Source: an uncultured bacterium (GTDB lineage Bacteria; Planctomycetota; UBA1135; GCA-002686595). From it: DNA of 64,000 nucleotides. Below the pieces are notes generated by a model. The model was not told where the DNA came from, searched no databases, and saw only the letters and a program-made list of their open reading frames with translations. Numbering within the stretch: position 1 is the stretch's first letter; each line of letters opens with the position of its first letter. The position numbers were made by a program, and so were the translations under genes. The stretch covers positions 1 through 64,000 of the forward strand of contig CALCXM010000034.1 in assembly GCA_937905825.1 (NCBI GenBank), given 5' to 3'. Positions 44,344 through 52,519 of this stretch are shown here, piece by piece.

Positions 44344-44778
44344 ATGATCCGCACGGCTTTCCTGTTCTCTCTGCTCCTCGTCCTCTGCGCTTGCAACGCC
44401 CGTTGGCAAAGCTTGGACTCCGCCCCGCAGGCTGCCAGCTCCGCCGCCGACTTGCACGACTTCAACGGTGAAGGCCGCGCCCAGGGCCATCGAGACTTTC
44501 CCTGGGAGTTTGACCTGGTCTGGGCCGCCACCGTGCAGACCCTGCACGCTCGCGGGGTCGGTGTGCCCAAGAGCGTGAAGCCCGCGGAAAAGCGCGCCCA
44601 CTTGGACTTGGATGCCCTGCACGTTCTTGTGGAGCAACGCGCCAAGGGACGCGTCTGCGTGCTTGTGCGTTTTCGGGCCTTGGAGGAAACCGACGGGAAG
44701 CTCGAGAGCCAAAAATTCCTCGATGAGATTCACGCGCGCTTGCTGAGCCTGCAAGCGGGCCTGCAAGCGGGCCAGTAG
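44344..44778 (+). CDS. Small lipoprotein
   Basis: 144 residues. The signal LFSLLLVLCAC has a lipobox (LCAC) with Cys at about 17. The mature part has a mixed alpha/beta character (FDLVWAATVQTLHARGV, VCVLVRFRALEE, KFLDEIHARLLSLQ). The 'F-D-x-V-W-x-A-x-x-x-x-L' opening is like small lipoproteins that hold a DUF3568- or YbjQ-like domain, but I cannot assign it firmly. It is transcribed rightward between two leftward ABC genes, which is unusual if those three belong together. Confidence 0.7.
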   Translation: MIRTAFLFSLLLVLCACNARWQSLDSAPQAASSAADLHDFNGEGRAQGHRDFPWEFDLVWAATVQTLHARGVGVPKSVKPAEKRAHLDLDALHVLVEQRAKGRVCVLVRFRALEETDGKLESQKFLDEIHARLLSLQAGLQAGQ

Positions 44779-44837
44779 GCGCGATCAGCAGGCGCGATCG
44801 ATAACGCAGTCCGCCTGCGGGCGCCGAGCGCCGAGCC

Positions 44838-45686
44838 TCAATCGGTGCGCTGTTCCCGATACAAATCGAAGAGGGATTTTCCGCCGGGGGTGATGCGTTC
44901 GACTTCCCCTCCGTTTTCGCGGATCCACTCGCCGATGGCCAGCGCCTGGGCTTCGTCGAGCTGGGCCGCGTCGATGCGCCAGCAGCCTTCCCGCGCGAAC
45001 AGTTCGCTGGGGGAGCCCTTGGCCGCAAAGCGCCCCTGCAGGAGCACGAAGACTTCCGTGCAGTGCTCCACTAGATCCGTCATCAGGTGCGAAGCGAAGA
45101 CGATGGTCGTGCCCCGTTCGCGAGCTTCCTCGAGCAACTCGGCCAACACTTCAAAGCCTTGGCCATCGAGTCCCGCGGTGGGTTCGTCGAGCAAGATCAA
45201 GTCCGGCTCGTGCAACCAGGCTTGGGCCAGGGCGAAGCGGCGCAGCATGCCCCGTGAATAGGAGCGTAGAGGTTTCTTGGCGTGCTCCGCCAAACCCACG
45301 AGCTCGAGCAAGCGACCGGAGCGTTCGAGCACGCTGCGCCGGTCCATGCCTTGCAGGGAGCCCACCAGGTCCAAAACCGCCGTGGGGGTCAGTTCACCGG
45401 GAAAGGGCGAGTCCTCAGGCACAAAGCCGATACGGGCTCGCACCTGCGAGGAGCCCAGGGAGCCGCCCAGGACCTGCAGCTCTCCGGAACTCGGCCGCTC
45501 GGCTCCGGCTAGAATGCGCTGCAAAGTGCTCTTTCCGGACCCATTGGGGCCCACCAGGCCGTAACTCGCCCCACGCTTCCATTCGAAATCGAGAGCGCGC
45601 AGAACCGTCTTGCGCCCCAGTCCGAGTCGGATGGAGAAGTGTTTCGTGAGCTCTGTGGCGCGAACGGCGGGGGAGGAGTCGGTCAT
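44838..45686 (-). CDS. ABC transporter ATP-binding protein
   Basis: 282 residues from the ATG at 45686 (MTDSSPAVRATELTKHFSIR). Walker A is GPNGSGKST, the Q-loop region is VPEDSPFPGELT, the signature is the variant YSRGM (LSGGQ in most), Walker B is LILLDEPTAGLDG and the switch His is in FASHL. The type is the CcmA/ABC-2 exporter ATPase. The C-terminal 60 residues form a small added domain. It should power the permease at 43193-44275. The frame is open upstream to 45818 but the extra residues are not family-like. Confidence 0.88.
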   Translation of the reverse strand: MTDSSPAVRATELTKHFSIRLGLGRKTVLRALDFEWKRGASYGLVGPNGSGKSTLQRILAGAERPSSGELQVLGGSLGSSQVRARIGFVPEDSPFPGELTPTAVLDLVGSLQGMDRRSVLERSGRLLELVGLAEHAKKPLRSYSRGMLRRFALAQAWLHEPDLILLDEPTAGLDGQGFEVLAELLEEARERGTTIVFASHLMTDLVEHCTEVFVLLQGRFAAKGSPSELFAREGCWRIDAAQLDEAQALAIGEWIRENGGEVERITPGGKSLFDLYREQRTD

Positions 45687-45912
45687 GTCTGGTCGCGAGC
45701 TTACGCTAATCCCGGCACCCCGGGTATTGGCCCCATTGGACAAGCGCGGCGTCCTGGGGCAAGATGGATTCAATCGACGCCCGCCTGCCCGCGTTCGAAG
45801 TCGCTCGCCGTGGATCAATCCGATTCACATTGGAACGTCGTACGCGACCTTTCCACCAGGGCGGAAGCGCGACGGTGGAACAACTAACGACGGAACAACA
45901 GAGAGAGGAATC

Positions 45913-46587
45913 ATGGCTCAATCAGAGAACACAACGGCCGAGGCGAAGCGAATTCTCATTGCCGATGACCATGACCTGGTTCGCTCGGCGCTCTGTTCGA
46001 TGCTGAAGGAGGACGGAACCTTCCATGTCGTTGGCGAATGCTCAAACGCCGAGCAGGCCCTGGAGCAAGCCTTCATCTGCCACCCGGACATCCTCGTGAT
46101 CGACATCGACATGCCCGGCATGATCTGCTTTGACGCGGTCGGCCAGATGTTGAAGCGCTTGCCTGAATTGAAGGTCATCTTCCTCTCCGCGTTCTTCCAC
46201 GACCACTACATCGAGCAGGCCTTGAAGGTCGGCGCGAAGGGCTACGTGGTCAAGGGCGATCCTCCGAGCGTCCTGTTCGAGGCCTTGAACGTGGTGTCCG
46301 AAGGCGGCGCCTTCTTCTCCAAGGAGGTGAAGGATCGCTTTGCGCTGGACCCCTCGGGCAAGCCCACGGGCAAGGGCGTGACCGTGACGTCGACCCTCAC
46401 CAACCGCGAGGTGGAAGTGTTGCGCTACTTGGCCCGTGGACTTTCGAAGAAGGAGATCGCACGCATCATGCATCTCAGCGTCAAGACCGTTGAGCACCAC
46501 AGCTCGAGCGTCATGCGCAAGCTAGACATTCACGATCGGGTCGAGCTCGCACGCTACGCGATTCGCGAAGGATTGGCGGAGGCCTAG
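45913..46587 (+). CDS. NarL/LuxR-family response regulator
   Basis: 224 residues from the ATG at 45913, with AGAGAGGA just upstream. The receiver domain (about 14-130) has acidic ADDHD, phosphoacceptor IDIDMPG (D at about 62), FLSAFF and the K in YVVKGDP. The C-terminal LuxR-type HTH (155-220) has LTNREVEVLRYLARGLSKKEIA and MHLSVKTVEHHSSSVMRKL, the DNA-recognition helix. It should respond to a sensor kinase that is not in this window. An upstream open frame of 101 codons has no domain. The gene is monocistronic. Confidence 0.92.
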   Translation: MAQSENTTAEAKRILIADDHDLVRSALCSMLKEDGTFHVVGECSNAEQALEQAFICHPDILVIDIDMPGMICFDAVGQMLKRLPELKVIFLSAFFHDHYIEQALKVGAKGYVVKGDPPSVLFEALNVVSEGGAFFSKEVKDRFALDPSGKPTGKGVTVTSTLTNREVEVLRYLARGLSKKEIARIMHLSVKTVEHHSSSVMRKLDIHDRVELARYAIREGLAEA

Positions 46588-46895
46588 GCGAAACGCCCTG
46601 CCCCTCGCCGTTTTCCTCCCGGCCCCTCTAGCTGCGTCGTTGGGTCCATCCCTACCAAGGGTGCGCATCCTGCGAAATTCAGGTAAGTGCCCCGGCAGTT
46701 GGGAGCTTGCCCGTGCCGAATTCTCTCCTGTCGCCCATCCCCCCCGAGATGGCGGCACGGGTCCCGCAGTCTGCCCTCTGGGCCGGGATGACTTGAACAA
46801 ACGCGGCAACGCGCAGACCTCAGGTCGACATGGGAAGTGGGCAGGTGTCAGGCTGGCACCTGCCATTCCTCCTCGCTCACGTTAGGATCTGGGCT
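46588..46895. other. Intergenic region with small palindrome
   Basis: 308 bases. The only structure is a near-perfect palindrome at 46840-46864 (GGCAGGTGTC, a 5-nt centre, GGCACCTGCC), 31 bases before the FHA gene's start. It may be an operator or a small repeat element. No gene is supported. Confidence 0.4.
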
Positions 46896-47696
46896 ATGCC
46901 CATCCTCTACGTACTGTCCGGGCCCGATATCGGTCGGACCTATGAGCTCGAACACGGCGCGACCCTCGGCCGTGCCATCGAGTGCGAGGCCACCCTGCGC
47001 GGCACCTCGATCAGCCGCAAGCACGCACGACTCGAGCAGGAAGGAGAGAACTGGATCCTCTACGACCTGGGATCGCGCAACGGCTTGCACTTGGACGGAG
47101 TGCGGGTCGACCGCGTTCCCATGAAGGAGGGCGGCACCTTTCACGTGGGCGATTTGGAACTGCGCTTTCGGCAAGCGGCCCAGGGCGTGCACCTCACTCG
47201 CCGCGCCGAGGAGCCAGAAGCCTTCGAAGAGCCGGGCATCGAGTTCGGCGACTTCGAGGAGCCAGAGCAGGACGAATCCCCCGATGGCATCCTTTTCGAA
47301 GGGGAGGAGCTCTTCGACCAGGCACCGCCCGTGCAAGCGCACAGCGCCCCCCAGCCTGCCCGGGAAGTCCGCGACCCCAAGCCTGCCGAACCGTCCACCC
47401 GCGCCAAACCGAACCGCAAGGCCGAACGCATGGCCGCCGCTGGCATCCGTACGGCGCCCTCCACCACCAAGACCAGCGACGGGCGACCCGTCCTGCAATT
47501 CACCAAGCCCAAAGCTTCGACGGGCTTTTTCTCCAACGACCTCGGCCAGTACCCCTTGCCCGTGCGCTTGGCCGCCGGGGCCGTGGCGATCCTCGTCTTT
47601 GTCGGGCTCTTCTACTTCGCCTACCGCAGCGCCAACAGCCTGAAGAGCCGCGCCGTGGGCCCTCAGATGGATCAAGAGATCGAGGCCGCAGAATAG
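46896..47696 (+). CDS. FHA-domain protein with C-terminal membrane helix
   Basis: 266 residues from the ATG at 46896. Residues 1-95 are an FHA domain, a phosphothreonine reader: GRTYELEHGATLGRAIEC, SISRKHARLEQEG and LGSRNGLHLDGVRV hold the conserved Gly-Arg, Ser-x-x-His and Asn residues. A Pro/Ala/Glu-rich linker follows (EEPEAFEEPGIEFGDFEEPEQ in part), then a transmembrane helix near residues 225-248 (LAAGAVAILVFVGLFYFAY). Such proteins recruit phosphorylated partners to the membrane, and fit the Ser/Thr-kinase-rich signalling of planctomycetes. The palindrome at 46840-46864 lies just upstream. Confidence 0.88.
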   Translation: MPILYVLSGPDIGRTYELEHGATLGRAIECEATLRGTSISRKHARLEQEGENWILYDLGSRNGLHLDGVRVDRVPMKEGGTFHVGDLELRFRQAAQGVHLTRRAEEPEAFEEPGIEFGDFEEPEQDESPDGILFEGEELFDQAPPVQAHSAPQPAREVRDPKPAEPSTRAKPNRKAERMAAAGIRTAPSTTKTSDGRPVLQFTKPKASTGFFSNDLGQYPLPVRLAAGAVAILVFVGLFYFAYRSANSLKSRAVGPQMDQEIEAAE

Positions 47697-47822
47697 GCCG
47701 GATTGGGTTCAGAGCGGGGCGCGCAGGACCGATCCCGATGGAATGGGTGCAGCGCTTGAGCAGGCCGATTGGGAGAACCGCTGGCAGCAAACAGAACCCA
47801 CGGCAGGGGAGCTAGCCGCTGG

Positions 47823-48221
47823 TCAGCCCGCGTTCTGGTTGTGAAAGGCCGCGGCTTCATTGAGCAGTTGTTGCAACTCGTACTCTTCGGCGATGAGTGG
47901 ACTGAGGGCATCGATCACAAAGGTGCGGCGACTGAGTTCGTCGTAGCTCGCCCAATTCTTCTGGTTTTGAATCGCCGCGCGCACGTAGCCCATGCGGCGC
48001 GGGTGTTCGGAGGCTCGCCGCCAAGTTCCCCAGCGTTGCTTCGAGTCCGCGTCGCCTTCGCGGGTTTCCGTGGCGATCAACTCGTCCACGACCCGTTCCG
48101 CCAGGCGGGCCAGCACCGGGCTCCCGACGATGTCTTGGTCCTCCGGAGCGGAGTGCAGCTTGGCCTCAAAGAGGGCGCGGTGCAGGGCGAGCAATTCCCA
48201 GCGGTCTTTGATCGTAATCAT
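47823..48221 (-). CDS. Conserved-looking hypothetical protein
   Basis: 132 residues, MITIKDRWELLALHRALFEAK to NEAAAFHNQNAG. It is helical and charged with no signal peptide or membrane helix. The composition is that of a real soluble protein, and the minus-strand start ATG at 48221 is well placed. I do not recognise the family. It is convergent with the FHA gene, 126 bases away. Confidence 0.65.
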   Translation of the reverse strand: MITIKDRWELLALHRALFEAKLHSAPEDQDIVGSPVLARLAERVVDELIATETREGDADSKQRWGTWRRASEHPRRMGYVRAAIQNQKNWASYDELSRRTFVIDALSPLIAEEYELQQLLNEAAAFHNQNAG

Positions 48222-48540
48222 CGGTGTCGAATCTTGGTGGCATCAGAAGCGCAGTGCCGAGTGCTGACTACAGGTGAGTTGCGCGCAAGGCTCCAACGAG
48301 CGAACCACCCCAGCCCGCTCGGTTCAAGGGTCCAGAGTCGAGGAGCGCTGGATTCGCCAGTCGCTTGTCCGTCATTGGCTCGCTTGCGGGAAACACCGAT
48401 GGCGGAATTCTGGCGGAGCAAGAGGACCAGACTCGGGAGTTGGGGCAGAGGCGGGCACCCCCCTGGGATCGAAAGCTGCCTCATCCGCGTGGATGCAGAG
48501 GGTGCAGCGGTGAGGCGCGCTGACAGAGGTCCAACTTCTG
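48222..48540. other. Intergenic region
   Basis: 319 bases between two leftward genes. Open frames exist on both strands, but their translations are Arg/Ser/Pro-rich and lack any start signal or motif. Nothing else seen. Confidence 0.35.
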
Positions 48541-48996
48541 TCAAGCGTCTGATTCCATCCCGCTGGCGACGATCAGGGCCCAGCGTTGGCACCCGTAGCT
48601 CAAGGCCTTCTTCGCCTCTTCATCCGTGAGCCAAAGCAGCTCATGGTCCATTTCGATCTTGGTGGCGAGACCGACGGCTTTGGCGAAGAAGAAGCTGGCG
48701 CGCTTTTGGAAGTAGACGCCCCTGGACTTGGCGTGCACAAACTCATCGGCGACGCCAACGAAGGCGCCGATCTGCGCTTCGATGCCGCACTCTTCCGCCA
48801 CTTCGCGGGCTGCCGTCTGCTCCAGGGTTTCCCCGCTGTTCTGTCCGCCACCGGGAAGGTAGGTTCCATCCGGGGCGCGCACCACAGCCAGGCGTCCCGC
48901 CTCGTCACGCAACAAAACGTAGGCTCCCGGTCGCATGGTGTACTTGCGCTCGGGAAGATGGACGCCGAATTGGGGGATGTCAGGTTCAGAAGTCAT
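48541..48996 (-). CDS. NUDIX hydrolase
   Basis: 151 residues. The NUDIX box GGQNSGETLEQTAAREVAEE followed by CGI (residues 50-72) is a perfect G-x5-E-x7-REUxEExGU. The flanking strands (YVLLRDEAGRLAVVRAPDGTYLPGG in pieces; FFFAKAVGL) complete the fold. NUDIX enzymes hydrolyse nucleoside diphosphates linked to another group; the substrate cannot be read, though mutagenic-nucleotide or sugar-nucleotide cleaning is common. It lies next to the glycosyltransferase cluster, 34 bases from the GT4 gene on the same strand. Confidence 0.92.
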   Translation of the reverse strand: MTSEPDIPQFGVHLPERKYTMRPGAYVLLRDEAGRLAVVRAPDGTYLPGGGQNSGETLEQTAAREVAEECGIEAQIGAFVGVADEFVHAKSRGVYFQKRASFFFAKAVGLATKIEMDHELLWLTDEEAKKALSYGCQRWALIVASGMESDA

Positions 48997-49030
48997 AGGG
49001 AGTAGATCCTAGTTCGCCCTGGCCCCTTGT

Positions 49031-50131
49031 CTAGAGCGGCAGGGCCCGGCACCAGCTCTCCACCAGTTTCTGTGCGGAGGCTTGCCAGGTGTAGCGACTC
49101 GCATCCTGGCGGAACTCAGCAAGTTTGGCCGGAGCGAGGGCCAGGGCCTGCTGAATGGCTCGCGCGCACTCTTCCGGGTCGTCCGCGAAGGACGGAACTC
49201 CCTTTGAGCAGACTTCCAAGTGGGCGGGAATCGAGGAAACAGCGAGGGGCGCCGAGGCGCGCATGGCTTCGACCGCGACGATGCCGAAGCCCTCAAGCGT
49301 GGAGGGCAAGACGACGCAGGGAGTTTGTGCGTAGAGTTCGAGCAAGCTCCCGTCCTCCAGCGCGCCGAGAAATCGAACTCGATCCTGAACCCCGAGTTCA
49401 CGGGCCAGTGCCTGCAACTCTTCCAGAGCGCCTGCCTTGGCCGCTCCCACAAAGTCCACCCCGGGAAGCGAAGCGTCCAAGGCCAAGGTGTGCAGCAGAA
49501 GCTGTTGGTTCTTGCGCGGTTCGAGGTGCCCCACGCACAGCAATGCGCCCCTTGGATGGGGCGCGCGCTCCAGGGGAACGAAGTGATCGGCGCCATTTGG
49601 CACGACGTGGATGGTCGCGCGCTCTAGCTGCAAGCTGCTCGCGATCTCATCCGCCATGGACTCGCTGACGGTCATCAGGCAGCGCGCCCGTCGGGACGAA
49701 CGACCGAGCAGCTGGCGTGCCAGCAGCCTGCGCGAGAAAGAGCTATGGGCCTTGCGCAGGCTACGCAAGTCATGGATCAGCAAAGAAAGCGGCGTGTCGA
49801 AACCACGCGGCAGCGGTTGGTGGGCGCTGTGCACCAAGTCGAACGGGCGACCTTCCCGTGTCCGTTCGTCGAGCAGCTTGCGAAGCGTGCGGCCCTCCGC
49901 CATGGCGCGCCGCAAAATCGGGCGAGGCGGGATCGAACTCGGGATGCGCTCGATCGATGCAGGCAAGTCAAAAGCGCAGGGCACCTGACCTTCGAGCACA
50001 CTCAAACCGCCGCCCCGTTCGAGAAGCAATTGCGCGGCGCGCGGCAACAGCTCTTGGTTGTGGCGCCGCACGCCGCCCATTTCCTGTCCAAGCACCGAAC
50101 CGAGCACCAACACACGGGGCGCGCTGCTCAC
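49031..50131 (-). CDS. GT4-family glycosyltransferase
   Basis: 366 residues from a GTG at 50131 that overlaps the upstream gene's TGA (GTGA), which decides the start over the open extension to 50170. GT-B fold: N-terminal VLVLGSVLGQEMGGVRRHNQEL, middle SESMADEIASSL and VVPNGADHF, C-terminal CVGHLEPRKNQQLLL and the E-x7-E motif in STLEGFGIVAVEAMRASAP. These are the nucleotide-sugar binding hallmarks of GT4. Probably adds a sugar in surface polysaccharide or glycolipid synthesis. Translationally coupled to the second GT4 gene. Confidence 0.9.
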   Translation of the reverse strand: MSSAPRVLVLGSVLGQEMGGVRRHNQELLPRAAQLLLERGGGLSVLEGQVPCAFDLPASIERIPSSIPPRPILRRAMAEGRTLRKLLDERTREGRPFDLVHSAHQPLPRGFDTPLSLLIHDLRSLRKAHSSFSRRLLARQLLGRSSRRARCLMTVSESMADEIASSLQLERATIHVVPNGADHFVPLERAPHPRGALLCVGHLEPRKNQQLLLHTLALDASLPGVDFVGAAKAGALEELQALARELGVQDRVRFLGALEDGSLLELYAQTPCVVLPSTLEGFGIVAVEAMRASAPLAVSSIPAHLEVCSKGVPSFADDPEECARAIQQALALAPAKLAEFRQDASRYTWQASAQKLVESWCRALPL

Positions 50132-51162
50132 GACCAAGTCCCCCAAAGCTCGCGGACTTGTTGCGCGCAACGTTGCCAGGAATAGCGCGCGGCATGTTCG
50201 CGCAGCTGGGGCTGGCGGGTCAGGTTGAAGGACATGGCCGCTTGCATGCCTGCGGCGATGCTCTCGCTATCGTGGCTGCTTGCGAGGATGGCGTGCTCCC
50301 CGGCGATTTCTGCTTGGGCGCTGGCGCGCGAGACCAGAACCGGCGTGCCCCGCACGTAGGACTCGAGCACGGGGAAGCCAAAGCCTTCCGAGTGACTCAT
50401 GACGCAGGTGAAACCCGCGGCCTCGGTGAGAGCCCCGAGCTCTGATTCGGAGACATGGCCGACCCAGTGCACGAGCTGGCCGATGCCCAATCCCCGCGCG
50501 ACTCGCAGATCCTCGAGCAGCGACTCTGTCTCGGCTCCGGTGACCACCAGGTGCAGGCCTTTGTCGCGAGCGCGCTCGTGCAAGCTGGCCAGGGCTTCGA
50601 AACACCGGCGCAGGTTCTTCTTGGGCCGCGTGCCGCCGATCACCAAGCAGAATGGCGTCTCCTCTTCAATCAAGCGTCGGGGGCCCTTGGGCGGTTCCTC
50701 TGGAGCGTGCGCGATTTTTTGATCGACACCCCAAGGGCAAGCGTGCACGTGCAAACCGTTCCCGGACTCCTCGATCAATTGCTGACGAACAAACTCCGTC
50801 GGGCACACCACCCCGTCCGCGCGGCCGACTCCAAAGCGTGCCCAAAAACGGTGTTGAACTCCCGCGTTTTCCTTGCAGTTATTGCGCCAGGGCAACTCGT
50901 GCACGGTGCTCACCCGGCGACCCGGTCCGCGAGTTGGGAAAGCGGAGATTGGCGAGTGCAAGCCGATGACTTGCGCGCGCTGAATTTGTTCCGGCAACAA
51001 GAAGTGACGCCACCAGCGTTCGTTCTCCCCGGGACTCGGGGCCAGAGGAACCAACTGCACATCCGCGAGTTCGTTCAAGGCTTCCATCAAACCGCGACAG
51101 GCGCGCACCACCCCGGGGGGGTAAGGGCGAACGAGGGGGGAGCTGTCGAAGGCGATGCGCAT
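50128..51162 (-). CDS. GT4-family glycosyltransferase
   Basis: 344 residues from the ATG at 51162 (MRIAFDSSPLVRPYPPGVV). A TTG four codons earlier is open but less likely. The GT-B signatures are VCPTEFVRQQLIEES, VIGGTRPKKNLRRCFEA and SHSEGFGFPVLESYVRGTP (E-x7-E). The N-terminal domain lacks a clear UDP-loop, as usual. It ends in the start of the next GT4 gene and begins 18 bases after the methyltransferase, so the three look like one leftward operon. Confidence 0.9.
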   Translation of the reverse strand: MRIAFDSSPLVRPYPPGVVRACRGLMEALNELADVQLVPLAPSPGENERWWRHFLLPEQIQRAQVIGLHSPISAFPTRGPGRRVSTVHELPWRNNCKENAGVQHRFWARFGVGRADGVVCPTEFVRQQLIEESGNGLHVHACPWGVDQKIAHAPEEPPKGPRRLIEEETPFCLVIGGTRPKKNLRRCFEALASLHERARDKGLHLVVTGAETESLLEDLRVARGLGIGQLVHWVGHVSESELGALTEAAGFTCVMSHSEGFGFPVLESYVRGTPVLVSRASAQAEIAGEHAILASSHDSESIAAGMQAAMSFNLTRQPQLREHAARYSWQRCAQQVRELWGTWS

Positions 51163-51180
51163 GGGCGGTCGCAAGGTACC

Positions 51181-52143
51181 TCAACTCAAGCGTCGAGCGA
51201 CTAGGGAAACCAACCCAGCGTCGGGGTCCGTGAATCCGCGCGCCATCCAACCGGCGCGCAGCAGGCTGCGCCCGAAGGCCCCCGGCTTTGGAGTCTTGTC
51301 GAACATCCCGCCATCCGTGGCCGCTGGCGGAATCGATCGAATCCAGCCAAAGCCTTCGGATTCCAGCACTTTGAGCACGTGCGGCATGGGCAGGATGTGC
51401 TCCAGCGGATGGCGATATTGGTCTTCGGTCCAGATGCGTTTCTTCTCTTCGTCCAGGTCCCGTCTGCGCAGAATCGGATCCAGGGCGCGCACGGGTTCGT
51501 AGCGGAATCTGGTCAAGCTACGCCGGGCGCAATGCACGGCCCGTCCCCACGTCTCGTAGAAGCCGAGCACCAACACACCCCCGGGGGCCACGCGCCGGGC
51601 CACTTGGCGGGTGGCTTCATCGGGGTCGGGAGTGTGATGCACCACGCCGCGGGAGATGACGACTTGATAGGCCCTTTCTTCCACGGGCAAATCGAAAAGG
51701 TCTCCGCGCACGAGCTGCAAGTTGTCGAGTCCGACCTTTTCGCGGAAATCGTCCGCGTACTTCAAGGAGACCCGGCAACCATCCACGCCGATCACCGTGC
51801 GGCCGGGACCGGAGATGGCGAGGAAGGCGCTGAGTTGGGCCGTCCCACAACCGCACTCCAAGACTCGCGCGTCCGTGGGGATGGCCTCGTCCAAGGACGT
51901 CAAGAAATGCGCCCGGCGGGAGCGATCGAGCAGGGTGCCGCGCGTGTCCCCGGGGGCGTAACCGGGGAATGGGTTGACGCTGTAGAAATCCTCGACCTGC
52001 CCAGCACGCTTTTCGCGGTCCGTGACCCCGATGGTGTCCACCACCGCCCCGTGCAACTCAAAGGCGAGGGCACACCTTGGACAAGCATTCAAGCCTCGGA
52101 CGCAGGTTAGGCAACGGGGGCAGAAGGGAGGGGCGGGGGCCAT
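51181..52143 (-). CDS. SAM-dependent methyltransferase with N-terminal zinc-ribbon-like Cys motif
   Basis: 320 residues. Cys at 8, 11, 14, 21 and 24 (CPRCLTC...CPRC) form a zinc-ribbon-like N-terminus. The class I methyltransferase follows: VLECGCGTAQLSAFLA (motif I), VIGVDGCRVSLKYA (acidic end of strand 2), LVRGDLFDLPVEERAYQVVISRGVVHHTPDP (split here by motif) and RRVAPGGVLVLGFYE. It may methylate a sugar or polyketide-like intermediate in the glycan cluster. It is the first gene of the leftward run down to 49031. Confidence 0.88.
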   Translation of the reverse strand: MAPAPPFCPRCLTCVRGLNACPRCALAFELHGAVVDTIGVTDREKRAGQVEDFYSVNPFPGYAPGDTRGTLLDRSRRAHFLTSLDEAIPTDARVLECGCGTAQLSAFLAISGPGRTVIGVDGCRVSLKYADDFREKVGLDNLQLVRGDLFDLPVEERAYQVVISRGVVHHTPDPDEATRQVARRVAPGGVLVLGFYETWGRAVHCARRSLTRFRYEPVRALDPILRRRDLDEEKKRIWTEDQYRHPLEHILPMPHVLKVLESEGFGWIRSIPPAATDGGMFDKTPKPGAFGRSLLRAGWMARGFTDPDAGLVSLVARRLS

Positions 52144-52281
52144 AGGAAAGCGGTTGTTTGCTGGACTGGGTTTCGGTGTTAGACTGCGGTCGAGCCAAGG
52201 CTGGGTGGTCGGCTCGCTCCTGCTTTGAGACTGCCCGCTTCAACGTGGCCGCTGAATGGACTTGAAAGGGAAACGGACGTC

Positions 52282-52470
52282 ATGATGGGAAGAATGCTTC
52301 GATCGCTGAAGACCGGTTTCGCCACCACCAAAGAGTTGGTCGCGAACATGTGGGCGGGACCGTTTTGGTTGCTCGTGCCGTTCTTCTTGATCCTCTTGCC
52401 GGCCGCCTTCCTGTTCATCTTCTTGCACACCGTGCCTTACGTGGCTCCCTTCGTCTACACGATCTTCTGA
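52282..52470 (+). CDS. DUF5989-like small membrane protein
   Basis: 62 residues from tandem ATGs (MMGRMLRSLKTGFATTKEL), then WAGPFWLLVPFFLILLPAAF and the ending VAPFVYTIF. DUF5989 proteins are about 50 residues with one or two helices, a 'FWLLP' entry and a terminal 'APFIYTLF', and lie beside carbamoyltransferases and SxtJ. That is the situation here: the carbamoyltransferase gene is adjacent, though on the opposite strand. Probably a membrane partner of unknown role. The frame is open upstream to 52225 but the ATG pair is favoured. Confidence 0.72.
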   Translation: MMGRMLRSLKTGFATTKELVANMWAGPFWLLVPFFLILLPAAFLFIFLHTVPYVAPFVYTIF

Positions 52471-52519
52471 TCCTAGGTGTCTGTGGGGCCTTGGGCCGGA
52501 GCCTTCGGAGAGGGCGATC

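Noticed and set aside
48218-48592. Leftward frame of 124 codons
   Set aside because: It overlaps the NUDIX gene's end and its translation has no coherent composition or start signal.
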